A program made the translations under genes and the position numbers. The notes under the pieces are model-generated. The model searched no databases. It saw only the letters and a list, made by a program, of their open reading frames with translations, and was not told where the DNA came from. From Amphirosellinia nigrospora (lineage: Eukaryota; Ascomycota; Sordariomycetes; Xylariales; Xylariaceae), in the NCBI GenBank assembly GCA_004123355.1, contig SCHM01000001.1:9310193-9374192 (forward strand): a DNA stretch of 64,000 nt, given 5' to 3'. The first letter of the stretch is position 1. Each line of letters starts with the position of its first letter. This document shows positions 24,768 to 38,374 of the stretch, piece after piece.

Positions 24768-25867
24768 GTTGACCAGACTAGGCGATATAGACGGTATTGA
24801 TGGTGAAAGACTTGCAATGGACGAGAGTGAGTTGTGCTGGTTCTTAGTGTGCAGAGTGCAACAAATAACGTTCCATGATAGCTCGGATATGGCTAAAATG
24901 AGTGTTTTAAGTTTGTATCTTTTTAGACCTTACGTATGACCGAGTCATTGTGATACCATGTGTTAAATCACTAACAGCAATCAGTTTTTGGCGATGTCAC
25001 AGCCTCAACTGCTGAGTCTCAAATTGTACGACAGCAAACAACCTTCCGTACAGAGCCCAGATTACCCTAAGAAGTTGGGGCCCTTGCAAATCCAGAATAA
25101 CTCAAATCCAAACCCAATTGAAGTGCGGCGGACAGCCAAGGGCAATGCCTGAGACCAGAGAGCACTGAACTTCGCTGGATTGAAGAGTATGCAATCTAGT
25201 TCATTTAAAAAATATTTCGAACTTTTGAGACAGTGCAGGTACATAATTTTTGCGATATCTTAGAGGCAAATGGCCTAAAATGTCTGTTTGACGAACCTTC
25301 GTACAAACTACGGAGCCATAAAGTTACTGAAAGCAGCGTATTGCGCTTATTTTTGCAGTGAGGATGTATCAATGGGTTTGATAGCTTGGAGAAGGGGATA
25401 GGCGTGAAGGGTTTGCTTGTAGATGCTGTAGAATGCGTAGAAGTAACTGAGTGCTCTCCTTGTCCCACCGTTCACGGTCATCTTTTATGAGCAGTGGGCC
25501 TTTATCGATCTTCATTGGAATACCAACCACGTTGATGAAGTTTTTTGATCAAGCTACATCACATAACACCGACAGGGCATTGGCAATAAAGTATAGAAAC
25601 GTGGGAAAATAGAATTTAAATCGCAAATTATATCCCATCTTGTTCAAGTACGGAGTTCGGCCCTAATAAGCGCATAATATACATTGAAAGTAAATTACTT
25701 TTTTGAGATTTGTTATCTCATAAAATAAATACCCAATTACAGACATGGTTAACTACATTAAACCGTGCAGGAAAGCCAAAGAGCTAAATGAATTAGATAT
25801 CACAAGGAAATATCGTCTTATAGCTAGCTATAACTAATTATGCGTATAGGCGCAGATGACTATCAGC
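24768..25867. other. Intergenic, no gene seen
   Basis: The minus frames at 25062-25244 and 25205-25468 have no recognisable motif. The region carries the 3' side of the P450 gene and the EthD promoter. Confidence 0.5.
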
Positions 25868-27617
25868 TTATAGATTATCGATGTCAATCTCCTCTTTTCG
25901 GCGTCGCACCCTAATCCTCGCGTCCTTGTTGACATTTAAAGCGAAGCCGTGCCACGTTACGTCGGACAAAGCACCTTCGCCTAATTCCACGTCGTACTTG
26001 AGGAGCAGGTGACATAGCGCAATCTTGACCTCATTTGCGGCGAAAAAGCGCCCAGGACAGGCGTGAAGCCCATGTCCGAAACCAAGAGAGGCGGCACCAG
26101 TGGTCACGAATTGCGCCGAGTGCTCCTTTGCGGGGTCATTACGCATCTTGAGAAAGCGATAGCCGTCAAACTTCTCGGGTTGGTCGTATAAGCCTCCGTC
26201 TAGTCGCGAAGTGTTGGCCACGGAGCACTTGGTGCCTTTGGGTAGCACGGTCCCGTCAGACAGACGGATATCCGCACTCGCAATCCGCTGCATCGAGACT
26301 ACGACAGTCAAACGTCAATTGACCGGCTAACTTGAGTGGGAAATTTTGGTAACTCGACTTACCCATTTGGATAGGCTTTACCCGTTGAGTCTCCTTTAGG
26401 ATACTGTCCATGAGTTTCATGTTATACAATCCGGCCTTAGTCCACCCGTGAATACGTAATACCTCTGTGGCCTCGTCCCGAAGTGGCTGTATGAGCTCTG
26501 GGTGAGTCAGAAGCTCGATGATTGTCTGCGAGATGAGATCAGTCGTAGTATGAACAGCAGCATCCGCCATGGAGAGTTGGAAGGTGACCGGGTCCCATGG
26601 GGTTTGCTTTGATTCCTCTTGAGCCCAGTCGATAGCATCGTCATAGGTCGGGGCCGGCAACCCTGCTTCCAGTGCCTTGCGTTTCTCCTCGATTCGTTGA
26701 TTGATTACAGGCTGGATAACGGCGCGCGCTTGCGCATACTGGCGACGTAGAAGCTGACATTGCGGCAAGAACCAATGCACAATAGGTCGGAAGATTTTTG
26801 GATACAAGCGTAGTGTGTAAGCGGCCATAAACGCGTTGACAGGATGTTCTGTGGTGATTTTTAGCCATCCAGGGTCGCGGCATAGCTTTTCGCCTAAGAA
26901 CACACGAGACGATAGTCGGGCAACGAGCGACAGGTTCACGGCCGGGAGGCTGAATTCTTTCCATTCTATGATCCATTGTTAATACCGGATCTGGATGACC
27001 ACATTAATCCGGCAGAGCACCTACCTGGGGATTCGCCTAGGATAGTTCGTAGAGAGAAAGCAGCTTCCTTGCTCAGGGGGCCAGTAATCTTGTCTGCAAA
27101 GAAGTTAGCGGATCAAATACTAAACGGGGTAGAGTACCAATCGAGATAGTTGGACATACTTAGGTACTTGGTCAACTGCTTCTTTGCTACTTGTGCGAGA
27201 ATTGCAACTGCAGAATCGGCTTTGAAAGTCTCAAAACCGGGAGTCGAGCTGTGGAAATCCTGGCTAGGCATTAGCATTTATCATTACACCATGTAAGTAA
27301 CCGCTGACATCTTCAATAGATTTCAGGAAGCTCAAATTTGGGTTGTTCTTTATCTCGTCTGCAAATTTCGGAGGTAGTACGACCATAGGTCCGACATCCG
27401 AGTAGACAGTATACGGACGGTCAGAACTTGTTCTTGAAGTGTCGTTGATCATCTCGTAGCTTCGTTGAAGGAAATCGACTTTGGTCGATCCACCCGTGAA
27501 ATCAAACACATTCGGTGGGTTGATCACTGGAGGCTTTTGGCGGGTGTAGTTGTTCCAAGCCGCATGGGCTAGAGATATCGCAACGAGAGCGACGGCGAGA
27601 AGTAGGCATTGCTGCAT
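25868..27617 (-). CDS. Cytochrome P450 monooxygenase (CYP68 / ent-kaurene oxidase-like)
   Basis: Five exons, complement of 25868-26298, 26363-26965, 27025-27093, 27160-27259 and 27309-27617, give 503 residues, the usual P450 size, with no break. An N-terminal signal anchor (LLLAVALVAISLAHAAW) places it in the ER membrane. The I-helix AAVHTTTDLISQ carries the oxygen-activating Thr; KETQR is the ExxR motif; the haem loop FGHGLHACPGRFFAANE has the ligand Cys at about residue 441. The wording PGFETF, NKITGPLSKE and the haem region resemble CYP68-type enzymes that oxidise terpenoids. The fourth intron (27260-27308, 49 nt) uses donor GTCAGC, which is weak, but it gives the family spacing SFLKSIED to DFHSSTPGF and has a GCTAAT branch site. 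No terpene cyclase or other partner lies in the window. Confidence 0.88.
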
Positions 27618-28673
27618 CTGGGCATTGGTGGGGATAAAACCCCACCGGCACGGGAAGTGAAGACATCTCGACTCAAAACTCTCACTTAGAAGCTTTAATT
27701 CACTCGGATACGAAGAGGAGAGATATAAGGCAGGAGTATCATTGAGCCATTTGAGCATTAATACCAAAGCCAAGTCTTTATAACGCGGAAATAAATTCAT
27801 TACCGGCCGTCGGACATGTTGAACAGCCCGACCGGGGTCTCTTGCTGCAAGTGTAAGTATGATTCATAGACGCTAATTGGGTCGAAGCTCATGATATCAC
27901 TTCGCCAGGTGTTGCATAAGCCTGGAACATTGAACCCCCATCTCCAATACTATGTTGCGACTATCATGCTGTGCAGACGGACACAACATACCTGGGGATA
28001 ATAATGCCCAAGGTTTCATTTTCTTGAGTGTGGGATTATCGCAAGATAATACTCATTCGGGGAGCAACATGTATAGCCCTCTATGAGAGTTCTATATCTC
28101 CATGTATATTCTAGCAAATCACAGTATGCCGCGTTTCCTAAGAAGCCTACGCGTAACACAATACCTCTCTTAGATAATGCGCGTATAATATTGTGTCTAT
28201 TCCTATGCTAAGTCGGTGGTATACCTGTCCGTTTTTTTTGTCATGTGAATTTGATCTGGTTTTTCATGAGGAGTTACAGCTCCACCTCCAACAATTAACT
28301 TACATGGATATTGAGCGGGGGAGGTCTATACGCGCTCCCATATGCTGTGGAGATTTGCCGGCGTTGTGCGTATTCTGCAAGTTCTAGAGCCATATCGTGC
28401 GTACTTCGCATGTTGTCCAGGGTTGGTCGTCGAGGTGGTCGATCGATGTATCAAATTACCTACTTACCTAGACCAGACTTCAACCCCATCGGCGGTTAAC
28501 CGATGCAGTGGCTGCTGACGCCCCGCAAATGACATTCCGGAATGTAACCACGGGCCAAAACGGGACTGCCGTGACGACTAGGTATGTACCGGTACCTACT
28601 GTAAGCGGTACTAGTATTCTTTAACTTACAGCACCTTGCCATAGCTGGGGGCAGGATGCACTTACCCCATCAG
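27618..28673. other. P450 upstream region, no gene seen
   Basis: The P450 frame stays open upstream to 27800, but the ATG at 27617 directly precedes the signal anchor and is preferred. Nothing else coding was recognised up to the left edge of the large AT-rich block. Confidence 0.5.
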
Positions 28674-28851
28674 TGGCCCTAAAATAAATTATGTCATAAT
28701 GAGGTGTGTACTACCTTCCTTTACTAAATAGGTATATTATAGTATACATAGCATCTCGCCCACATGTAGGAAAAAGGATCCTCTATTTTTTTTAATATAT
28801 ATTTTCTATACTTTTTATTCTTTAATTTTAATAATTATACTTTTTTTAGTA
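28674..28851. repeat. Left terminal direct repeat of the outer element
   Basis: Starts with TG and aligns over its whole length with 48168-48342, sharing words such as TTCCTTTACTAAATA, ATCTCGCCCA and AATTTTAATAAT. It lies exactly where the sequence changes from ordinary composition to the AT-rich block. Confidence 0.7.
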
Positions 28852-31800
28852 TTCTCGGTAAAGTATATTAATATTTTTATTATATTTTTAGTTAATTTAT
28901 TATTTTAAAAAATTATTATAAGCTTTTTAAATCTTTTTTTAAACTATTTTATTATTTATTACATTTTTAATTTATAGCTTTTTTTTTTTATATTATAAGC
29001 TGCTAAATCCTTTAATTTAACATTTTTATAAACTTTTTTTTTAAAATATTTTTATTTTATATTTTTAATTTATTAATATTAAATATTTAATTTATATTAT
29101 TAATTAATTATAATTAATTAAACTATTTTATTTTAAAACTTATTTTGTTTATTTTATTAGCTATTAATTAATATAATTTATATTATTAGTAATTAATTAT
29201 ATTAGGCTAATATAAAACGCTTAGCTTTATTATACTATAGTTTTTTATTTTATACTTTAAATATTACTTATTAAAATATATTTTAGTTTATTAGTTTATT
29301 CTTTTTTATTATATTTTATTGCTTTTTAAAACCTTATATCTACGTTCGGTATTAATTTATTATTATTATTACTAAAAATACATTAATAAAATAATAAATA
29401 ATATTATTAAACTAGCTTATTTTAGTAATATTTTTAAATAAATGCCTAATTTTTAAATTATAAAAACTTTAATAAAAAAAAACCTATTATATAATAATTA
29501 TAGCAAATTAAATATAAGTTTTATTATATTAGCTTTAAAAATATTATTAAAAATATTAAAATTATTAAAACTATTAATATATTATATAAAACGTACTATT
29601 ATATTTATAAATAGCTTAACTATTATTTAATTAGTTATAAATTATATATTATTTAAATCTATTTTAAATATAAACTTATTTATTATTAAAAATATTTTAA
29701 AAAAACAATTTTTTATTTGTTTTATAAATAATTAAATAACTTTTTTTAATAAAAACTTTTAATATTTAGCTTAAAGCTTAAATAAGTTTTTTAAATTTAT
29801 TATATTTATATATAAGTTTTTTTAAATAAAATAAATATTTATAATATTTTTTAAGCTAAAACTATTTTAAATACTTTTATATTTTTTAAATTATTTATTT
29901 TAAATATAATAAAATTTTTCGTTAATAGCTTTTATAATAAAACTTTAAATTAAAAATTATTAATAAAAATATTACTAAAAGTAATTTTTTTAAAAATATA
30001 TAATATTATTAAAACTAATTAAAATATCCTAAAAAATAAAATTATCGCTAAAAAGTATTATATAAAAAACTTAAAATATAAATAATAAAAAAAGTTATTT
30101 AAGCTTTTATTAGTTTATTTATTAATTAAGCCCTAGTTTAATTTTATTTTAACTTTTGTTTTTTGCTTTACTAGATTAAAGTTTTACTTATAGCTTTAAC
30201 TTTTAATTTATTACGCTATTATTTAAAGATTTTATTAGTCTTAAAATTAACTTAAAGCTATAAAGTTTTAAATACTGCTTATTTAATTTTAAAAACTTCG
30301 AACTTTTTTTTTTTTAACCCTATTATATTTAATAAAATATATTTAATATATTATTTAAACTAAAACTCGTACTAATATTGCTATATAAAAAGGACTTATT
30401 TTTTAAAGCTATATTAATACTATAAAAAAATTTTATAAAAATCTACGGCTAGCTTTTTTTTATTTATTTTTACTTTAATAGTTTTTATTATTTATAAAAA
30501 TACTTTAAACATTAATATAATGAAACTTTTACTTTAAAAAAACTTAAAGCATTTTATTATTAATAAAAATAGCTATTTAAAATATAAATATATGTTTATT
30601 ATAATTAATTAAAAAAATATATAAGCTTTGTTTATAAAATTAAAAAAAAAAATCGACTTATATTATAAAAAAAAATTAATTATAAGTTTTATTTAATAAT
30701 ATTTTATTTTTAACTTGTTATTTTTAACTTTAATTTTATTTAATTATATTAAAGATTTTTCCGCTTTAAATATAAGTTTTTAAATAAAAATAGTTCTGCT
30801 TTTAGTTTTAAAGTTTAACTTTTTTAATATTTATAAAAATTAATGCTTTTTTTTTTTATCCTACTATAGTTTAAGCAATAATACTAGAAGATTTATATTT
30901 TAAACTAATAAAAATAAGACTTTTTTTAATAATATTATAGCTTAATATATAATTATATTTTAAAGTATAATAAAATTATTAAAATTTACAATAATAATAA
31001 AAATAAAAAAAAAAAAAAAACTACTAATAAAGCTTGGTTTTAAGTTTTTATTTTTAAAGCTTTATTTATTAAAACTATAAAACGCTTAATTAAACGTTAT
31101 AAAAATAAAACTAGTTTTATTTTTATTAAATCTTTTTAAATCCTAATTAAACTTAATTAAATATATTAAAAAGTAAGCAAGCTAAATTATTTATTTAAAC
31201 TATACTTTTTTTTATCGGAAATATAAGCTAAAAAAAATTTATAGTTATAAAAAAAAACCTATTTAATTAAAAAAAATTAATTAATCGAATTAAAATTAAA
31301 TTTAGCTTTATAAATTTATTTTAAATAAGCTTTAAAAGTTATTTTGCTTTTAAATATATAATTATTTAAATATCCGCTAAAATATATAAAAAAGTTTAGA
31401 AAATTATAAATACTAAAAAAAAAATACATTTTAAAACAAATATTAATAAACTAAATTTAATTTTTAATTTAACGTTTATTATAATTTTTATTATTATAAC
31501 TTACCGATTTATTTTTTCGATTAAATATTAAATTAATAAAAATATTTATATTTATTTTTTTTAAAAAACTACGCTTAAACTAACTAAAAATCGGATATTA
31601 ATATTTTATTTAATAGTTTATATTATTTATTATTTTTAACTAAACGTTTATTTTAAAACTTAAAAATTATTTTAATATATATTAAAACTTTTATTAAAAT
31701 ATTTATTTAAATAACTAAGTTTATAATTTTTAAAGTTAAAATAAAAAATATATAAAAAACTATTTAAACTATTATCCGATTATAATTTTTTTAATAGCTA

Positions 31801-34800
31801 ATAAATAAAACTATATAAATTTGCTATTAAAGCTATTTTAGCTATAAAATATAAATATTTTTATTTATATATATAATAGCATTATTATTATAAATAATAA
31901 ATTTTAAAAAAAAAAACGAATTATTATTATTAAACTTTTTATAGCTTTATTATTTAATAAATATTATTTTATTCTAGTAAAAAATAAACTTATATTAAAT
32001 CTTAACTTTAAAGCGGTTTTAAATAAAACTAATAAAATTAAAATTAAAAAAATCGAGTTTTTTAAGCTTATAAATAATAAAAATAATAAAAATAAAAACA
32101 GCTTAAAAAAATTATATAAATTTAATAATAAAAAATTAAAAAATTAAAATTATTATTTTAATTAACTAATTAAATCGTTAAACTGTTTAATATTAACTAT
32201 ATATTTATATATATATTAATAAAATTTTATTTTATTTAATATTTATTAAAGTCCTTAAAAATTTTAAAAAAGTTTATTTATTATAATTATAACTAATAGT
32301 TTATTTATAAACTTCGAATAAATATAAATAATTAAAAAAATAATATTTATAAAAGCTTATTATTTTTTTTTTTATTATAAACTTAAAAGAATTATTTATT
32401 AGTTAATATTTAATTTAAACTAAACAAGTTTTTTGTTCGATAAAAACTTTTGCTTTAATTTTTTTTAACGGGATTTTTTTATTAAATTTTATTTATTTTT
32501 TATTTAAAAACGTTTTAAAACTTATAAACTTATATTTAAATTTAAAGCTTTTTAAAAAGTAATAAAAACTAGTTTATAAGTTTAAAAGTATAACTAAAGT
32601 TTTTTATATTAAATAATTTAATAAATAAAATAATACGAACTTTTTATATTTACCGAGATTTTAATAATAAATATTTTAAATATAAAAATAATAAATTTTT
32701 ATATTTATTATATAAAAATTAAAAAAAATTAACTTTTTAAAACAAATCGAAATAAAAATATTAATTTATTTTTTAAAAATATTAGCTTAATTATTTATAT
32801 AAAAAAATATTAATATTAATATATATAAATTTATTGTTTATATAAATAAAAAACTATTAAACTAGTATAGTTAATTAATATTAATTAATAAAAATTTTAA
32901 AAATTTTAATATAAAAAAAACTTTATTTAATATTTAATTATTAAAATATTAAAAAAAATATTTAGTACGTTTATTATATTAATTAAAAATATTTACTAAT
33001 ATTTATTAAATTTTTAAGTTAAATTTTATTTTTTTTTCGATTTAAAGCATATTTATTAAATAATTTTATTATATTTAAATAATAAAAAAGTTTTTATATT
33101 TTATATTTTAAGCTTTTTTTAATTATAACCGATTTATATATTTTAAAGTTTATAATTAGCTAGATTTTTAATAATTAAAATAATAACTATTATTATAAAA
33201 GTTATTTTTATATTTTATTTAAAAGAATTTTTTTTTTTTTTTTAACTTTTAATAAAATAATTTTATTATTTTTTATATAAATAATATTTTTATTATATAT
33301 AAAACTTTTAAAAATAATAAATATTTATTTATAATTATTTATTATTTCGATTAAATTAAGCTTTTTTAAAATTATTTTTTAAAAAAGTTATATTAAGCTA
33401 TAAAAAAATCCTTATTTTAAAAATTATTTATTATATTTATAAAAAATTTATAATTAAACTTAAAAAATAATATAAACTTTTAAATTAATTTATTTTAAAA
33501 AATTAAATTAATATTCGAGCGTTTATAAATATTATAAGCTTAATTTATAAATAAATTAAAAATTGTTTAAAAATTGTTCGATTTTTATACGTTTTATTAA
33601 TAAAGTTCTATAAAAATAAAAAAATATAAAAGTTTATTATTTAAATTATTTAAAACTTTAACGTTTAAAATATTAAAAATTTATAAATATTAATATAATT
33701 TATTATATAAAGCTTATATCGATATTTTTAGCTATATTATTAATTTTATTATTATTTAAACTTAAAATAAATATAATATACTTTTTTATATAATAGTTTT
33801 TTTTTATAAAAAATTAAAAAAATTATAATATTTATAAATAAAAGCTTTTTATTATTATAAAGTTTATTTAAAAATATTTTTAATACTTTATAAAACTACC
33901 GGGTATTTAATCTATTATTTATATAAATTATAAACTTTTTATTTTTTTTATAAATTTTATTTATTATAAAAAAATATACGTTTGCTAAATAGTTAAGCTT
34001 TATATAGCTAATATTTTAATTATATATATTAAAAAAAAAAAATAAAATAATAAATATTTTATTTCGAATTATATTTTTAACGAAAATTATAAAAATAATA
34101 TAAACTTAAAAGCTTTTAATAAAGCTAATAAAAATAGAATATAAATATAAAAAATAAAGCAATAAATACGAAAAGTTTTTCGAAAAAATTTCTTAATAAA
34201 TTAACTTTCTGCTTTTAAATTAATTAGCTAAAATTTTAAATTCTAACTTAATTCGTTTTTTTTTTTTAATTTAAACTAATAAGCTTAAATTTTCGGATTT
34301 AATATTATAACGTTTGTTTAAAAAATATATAAAGCTTTTATTTGTTAATTTTTTAGCTATTATTTTAGTTTTAAAGCTTAGCTAAAAAAAATATTTAAAA
34401 AAACTATAATATTTTAATATAATTTGTTTATTTATTATTAAAATTTAAAAAAACTTTTATAATCGATTTAATATTAAATTATTAATTAATAAATTTAAAA
34501 ACTTAATTAATTAATAATTATTTTAAATATTATTAAAAAATATTTAAAAGTTTTGTTTATATAAAATAACGTTTTAAATGTTTTATATTAAGCTTATAAA
34601 CTAGTTAGATATTTTTTTTTATTTTAATTTTATATCGGCTAAATTAATTTATATATTAGCTTATTATAGTTATAAACGTTTAAAAATATTATTTAAAATA
34701 TTTTTAATATATTAAGTTTAATTTTAGTAAATTTAAATTATTTTTTTTTTAATAATTATATATATATTTTTTTAAATTATAGTTATAGATTTTATTAAGC

Positions 34801-37800
34801 TATTTAAGTTTATTTTAAAAAAAAATCGATATTTTTTGCTATTAATAAATTATTTTAGTAAATTTATATAAACTATATTTATATTTAATATTTTAGCTGC
34901 GATTTTTATCTAAGTGCTAATAAATAATAATATTAGCTATATATTATTTTTTTATATTTTATTTAAACTTTAAAAATATTTTTATATTTAAAAAGCTAAA
35001 AACTATAAAATAAATTAGTTTTAATATTATAAACTATTTTTTAAGTTTTTATAAATTAATAAATATAATAAAATATATTATAAAATTTTATAAAATATTT
35101 TATTTAAACTAGCTAATATATAAATATATTTAGCTTTAAAGCGAATTTTATAGCAAATTAAAATAATTTATTATTAAAAGCTATTATATATATAAATTCT
35201 TATTATATAAAAAAGTAGGTTTTTGTTTTTTAAAATTTTTATAAAACTTTATTTATAAAAGTACTTAAATTTATATATTTAAATAATATTATATTTTTAT
35301 TAAAAACGGCCTTAATTAATAATATTTTTAAGCTATTATTTTTTAAATAATTATAAGAGCTTTAATTAAAGTACGTTTTATAAATTTAATACTGCTATAA
35401 AATATAAAAAAAATATATCGGCTAAAAAAAAAAAAAGCAATATATTTATACTATAAAAAATCTAATTTATTGCTAGAAAATTTATATATAGTTCTATAAA
35501 AAAAAACATAAAAAGTTAGCCCTAAAATAAAAAAATCTTTTTATTATTTAACGTTAAAAAAAATAAATTTTATTTTAAATATATAATTTAAATAATATTA
35601 ATATTTTTATTTATATTTATTATAAAAATTCCTTTAAATTATTTATTTTTTAAAAAACTATTTTTAATAATTAAAAATATTAGTACTTTTGTTTAAACAA
35701 ATTATATAATATTAAATAATTTATTTAAACAAAATTAAACTTTTAATTTAATTATAAATTAGTTTTAGTTTAATAATTATATTAAAAAGTTGATTTAAAA
35801 ATTAATTAAAAAATATTAACTATATTTAATTTTTTTTTTTATATTTATTAAGATTATTAAAATTTTAGGCAGTTATATTATTTATTATTATTTTTTTTTT
35901 ATAAGTTAAACAAGTTTATTAGTTTTTTTATTTGTTTTTTTTTTTTCTTTTAGCTTTAAACTAATAGCTTATTAAACGTTTGCGAATTTTATAAAAAATA
36001 TATTAAGCTAAACTTAAATCGGCTTATTTTAAATATAAAACTTATTATAAATAATATTTTTAATTATTTAAAAAATAATATAATTTATTAAGATTTTTTA
36101 AATATATATTTGCTAAAAAATTAAAATATTTATTTATAATATTAATAAAATAAAATAGCTTAATATTTTATAAAATTATATTTAAAAATTTCGACTTAAA
36201 AACTATTAATCTTTCGATTAAAATATATTTATAAAAACAATTTAAAGCTTTATTAAAATTTATATTAAAAATTTAGTTAAAATTAATAATTATTAAAAAT
36301 AACCGTTAATATTAAATTTTTATTTAATATAAAATCCGTAATATTGAATTTTGTTTTTTATTATTATAATTTTTATAAAATAAATTTTTATAATAAATTT
36401 ATACTATTAAAATTAAGTTTTTATTCGGTATAAATAATATATTATAGCTTTAAATTATTATATTAAGCTTTATTAAATTGCTTTATAACTATAAACTAGT
36501 TTAATTATACTTTAGGTTATATTTTTTTTAAAATTAATATAAGTTTTTTAAATAAAAATATTCTAAGTTATTTTTATTTCAAGCTTACCGTAAAAATTAT
36601 TTAATTTTTATTTTAATAGTTTTTAAAACTGATTTTTATAAGCTATTATTAAACTAAGAAAATATTAATATTTAATATTAAAAATAGCTATAGCTAATTA
36701 AAATTATAAAAGTATAAAAGCTTAGTATTTTATTTATTAATTTAATTTAAAAATTTTTTTTTTTTTTTAGTTTATTTAAAATAATAAATTTAATATATAT
36801 ATATTTACTTAAGCAGTTAAAAAAATTATAATATTTATATTTAAATATTTAAGCTAAATAATATAAAAAGTAAAAAAGCTTAATATTTTCTTTTATATTT
36901 TTATTTAACGTTTATTAAAAAAGAAAAAAAACATAAATATATATTTAATTGCTTTAAATATAAAAACTTTTTCTTTTATTAATTTATATAAACTTTCTTT
37001 TTTCTTTTTTTTTATATATTATTACTTTTGTTTTTAATTACTTTTTTTAAAACTTTTTTACTTTATATTAATAACTATTTAAATAATATACGTAAATATT
37101 TTATATTATTAAGTTATTAATTATAATATTTATTTATTTTTTTTTTTTTGCTTTTGCTATTTTAATAGTTTATTTTTTTTTAGAACTTTTAGTTATTATA
37201 TTTGTTTTATCCTTTTTGCTTAAATTATTAAAATTATTAAGTATGTTTTTAAAAGCGTTCGTTAAAAATTTTATAGTTTTTTTTTAATTTTTAACTTTAT
37301 AAAAGCTTTATTTTTTAGTTTAAATTTTTAAACTGTTTTTATATATATATTTTTAAAAAAAAATACTAAAAATAATTTTAATAAAATAATATAAACTTTT
37401 TATAACTTTAATATTATTAAAATAATTAAAAAAGGTTTATATTTTAAACCTATTTTATATATAAGTTTTTTATTAAACTATAAATAATTTTTTATATAGC
37501 TATATATTATTTTAATATTTTTAAGCTTTTAAAAAGTAACTATTTATAATACCCTCGGTTATTTTTTTATGTTTAAAAAAATCTAAATAAATATTAGTTT
37601 ATATTATTTTAAAAAGTTTTTATTATTTATTCGCCCGCTTTTTTAATAGTTTTTGCTATTTTTTTTTTTTAAAGAAATAAATATTTATATTATTTTTTAA
37701 AACTTTTAAAAAATCTATAAGTTTTATTATTAAACGTTTTTTTATTTAACCGTATTTTAGCTTTTTATAACTTTCTAACTTCAGATTTATTTTTAAAATA

Positions 37801-38170
37801 TACTTAGTTTTTTAAATATAACTATATTACGCTTAAATAAATAAAATATTTTTTTATATTTTAAGTTTATTATAAAATTAATTTATTAGTTTATAAATAT
37901 TTTAAAAAGAAATAAAAAGCAGATTTAGTTTTTTATTTAAAAACTTTTATAATTATTATATTTTTATTATAGCTAAGTTTAAAGAATAAAGTTTTGTTTT
38001 TTATTTTTAATTAGTTAAAATATTTAAAGCTTATATAAATAATAAAATTGTTTACGTTATTTTAAATAATCCTGTTTTTTTATAAATTTTAAAAAATATA
38101 TATTTAATTTATTTATAATAAATAGCTATTTTTAGTTGTTAAGTATTTATTTTTAGTAATTTAGTTAGAA

Positions 38171-38374
38171 TAAGAAGAATATTATAGGTTGTAAAGTAAA
38201 GCTTAATTAAAGGAAGAGAATCTATTATTAGATCCACGTAATAGATCTAATAATAGATTTTCTAACTAGTAGTATGCCAGCTGTTTATTTAGTTATAGGT
38301 ATTGCTAGGTAGCTTCCCCTTGCGCTCCGCGCAGGGAAGCCACTAGTAATACAGACCTTTTAAGGGCTTTATTA
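38171..38374. repeat. 5' LTR of the nested element
   Basis: Direct repeat of 46040-46239. It contains a perfect 14-bp inverted repeat (38221-38234 with 38244-38257, 9-bp loop) and a GC-rich hairpin TTGCGCTCCGCGCAGGGAAG near 38320-38339 that has escaped most of the surrounding AT drift. Confidence 0.78.

Noticed and set aside
27260-27287. 28-nt intron in the P450 gene with donor GTAATG
   Set aside because: Too short for a fungal intron and gives poorer family spacing than the 49-nt alternative.
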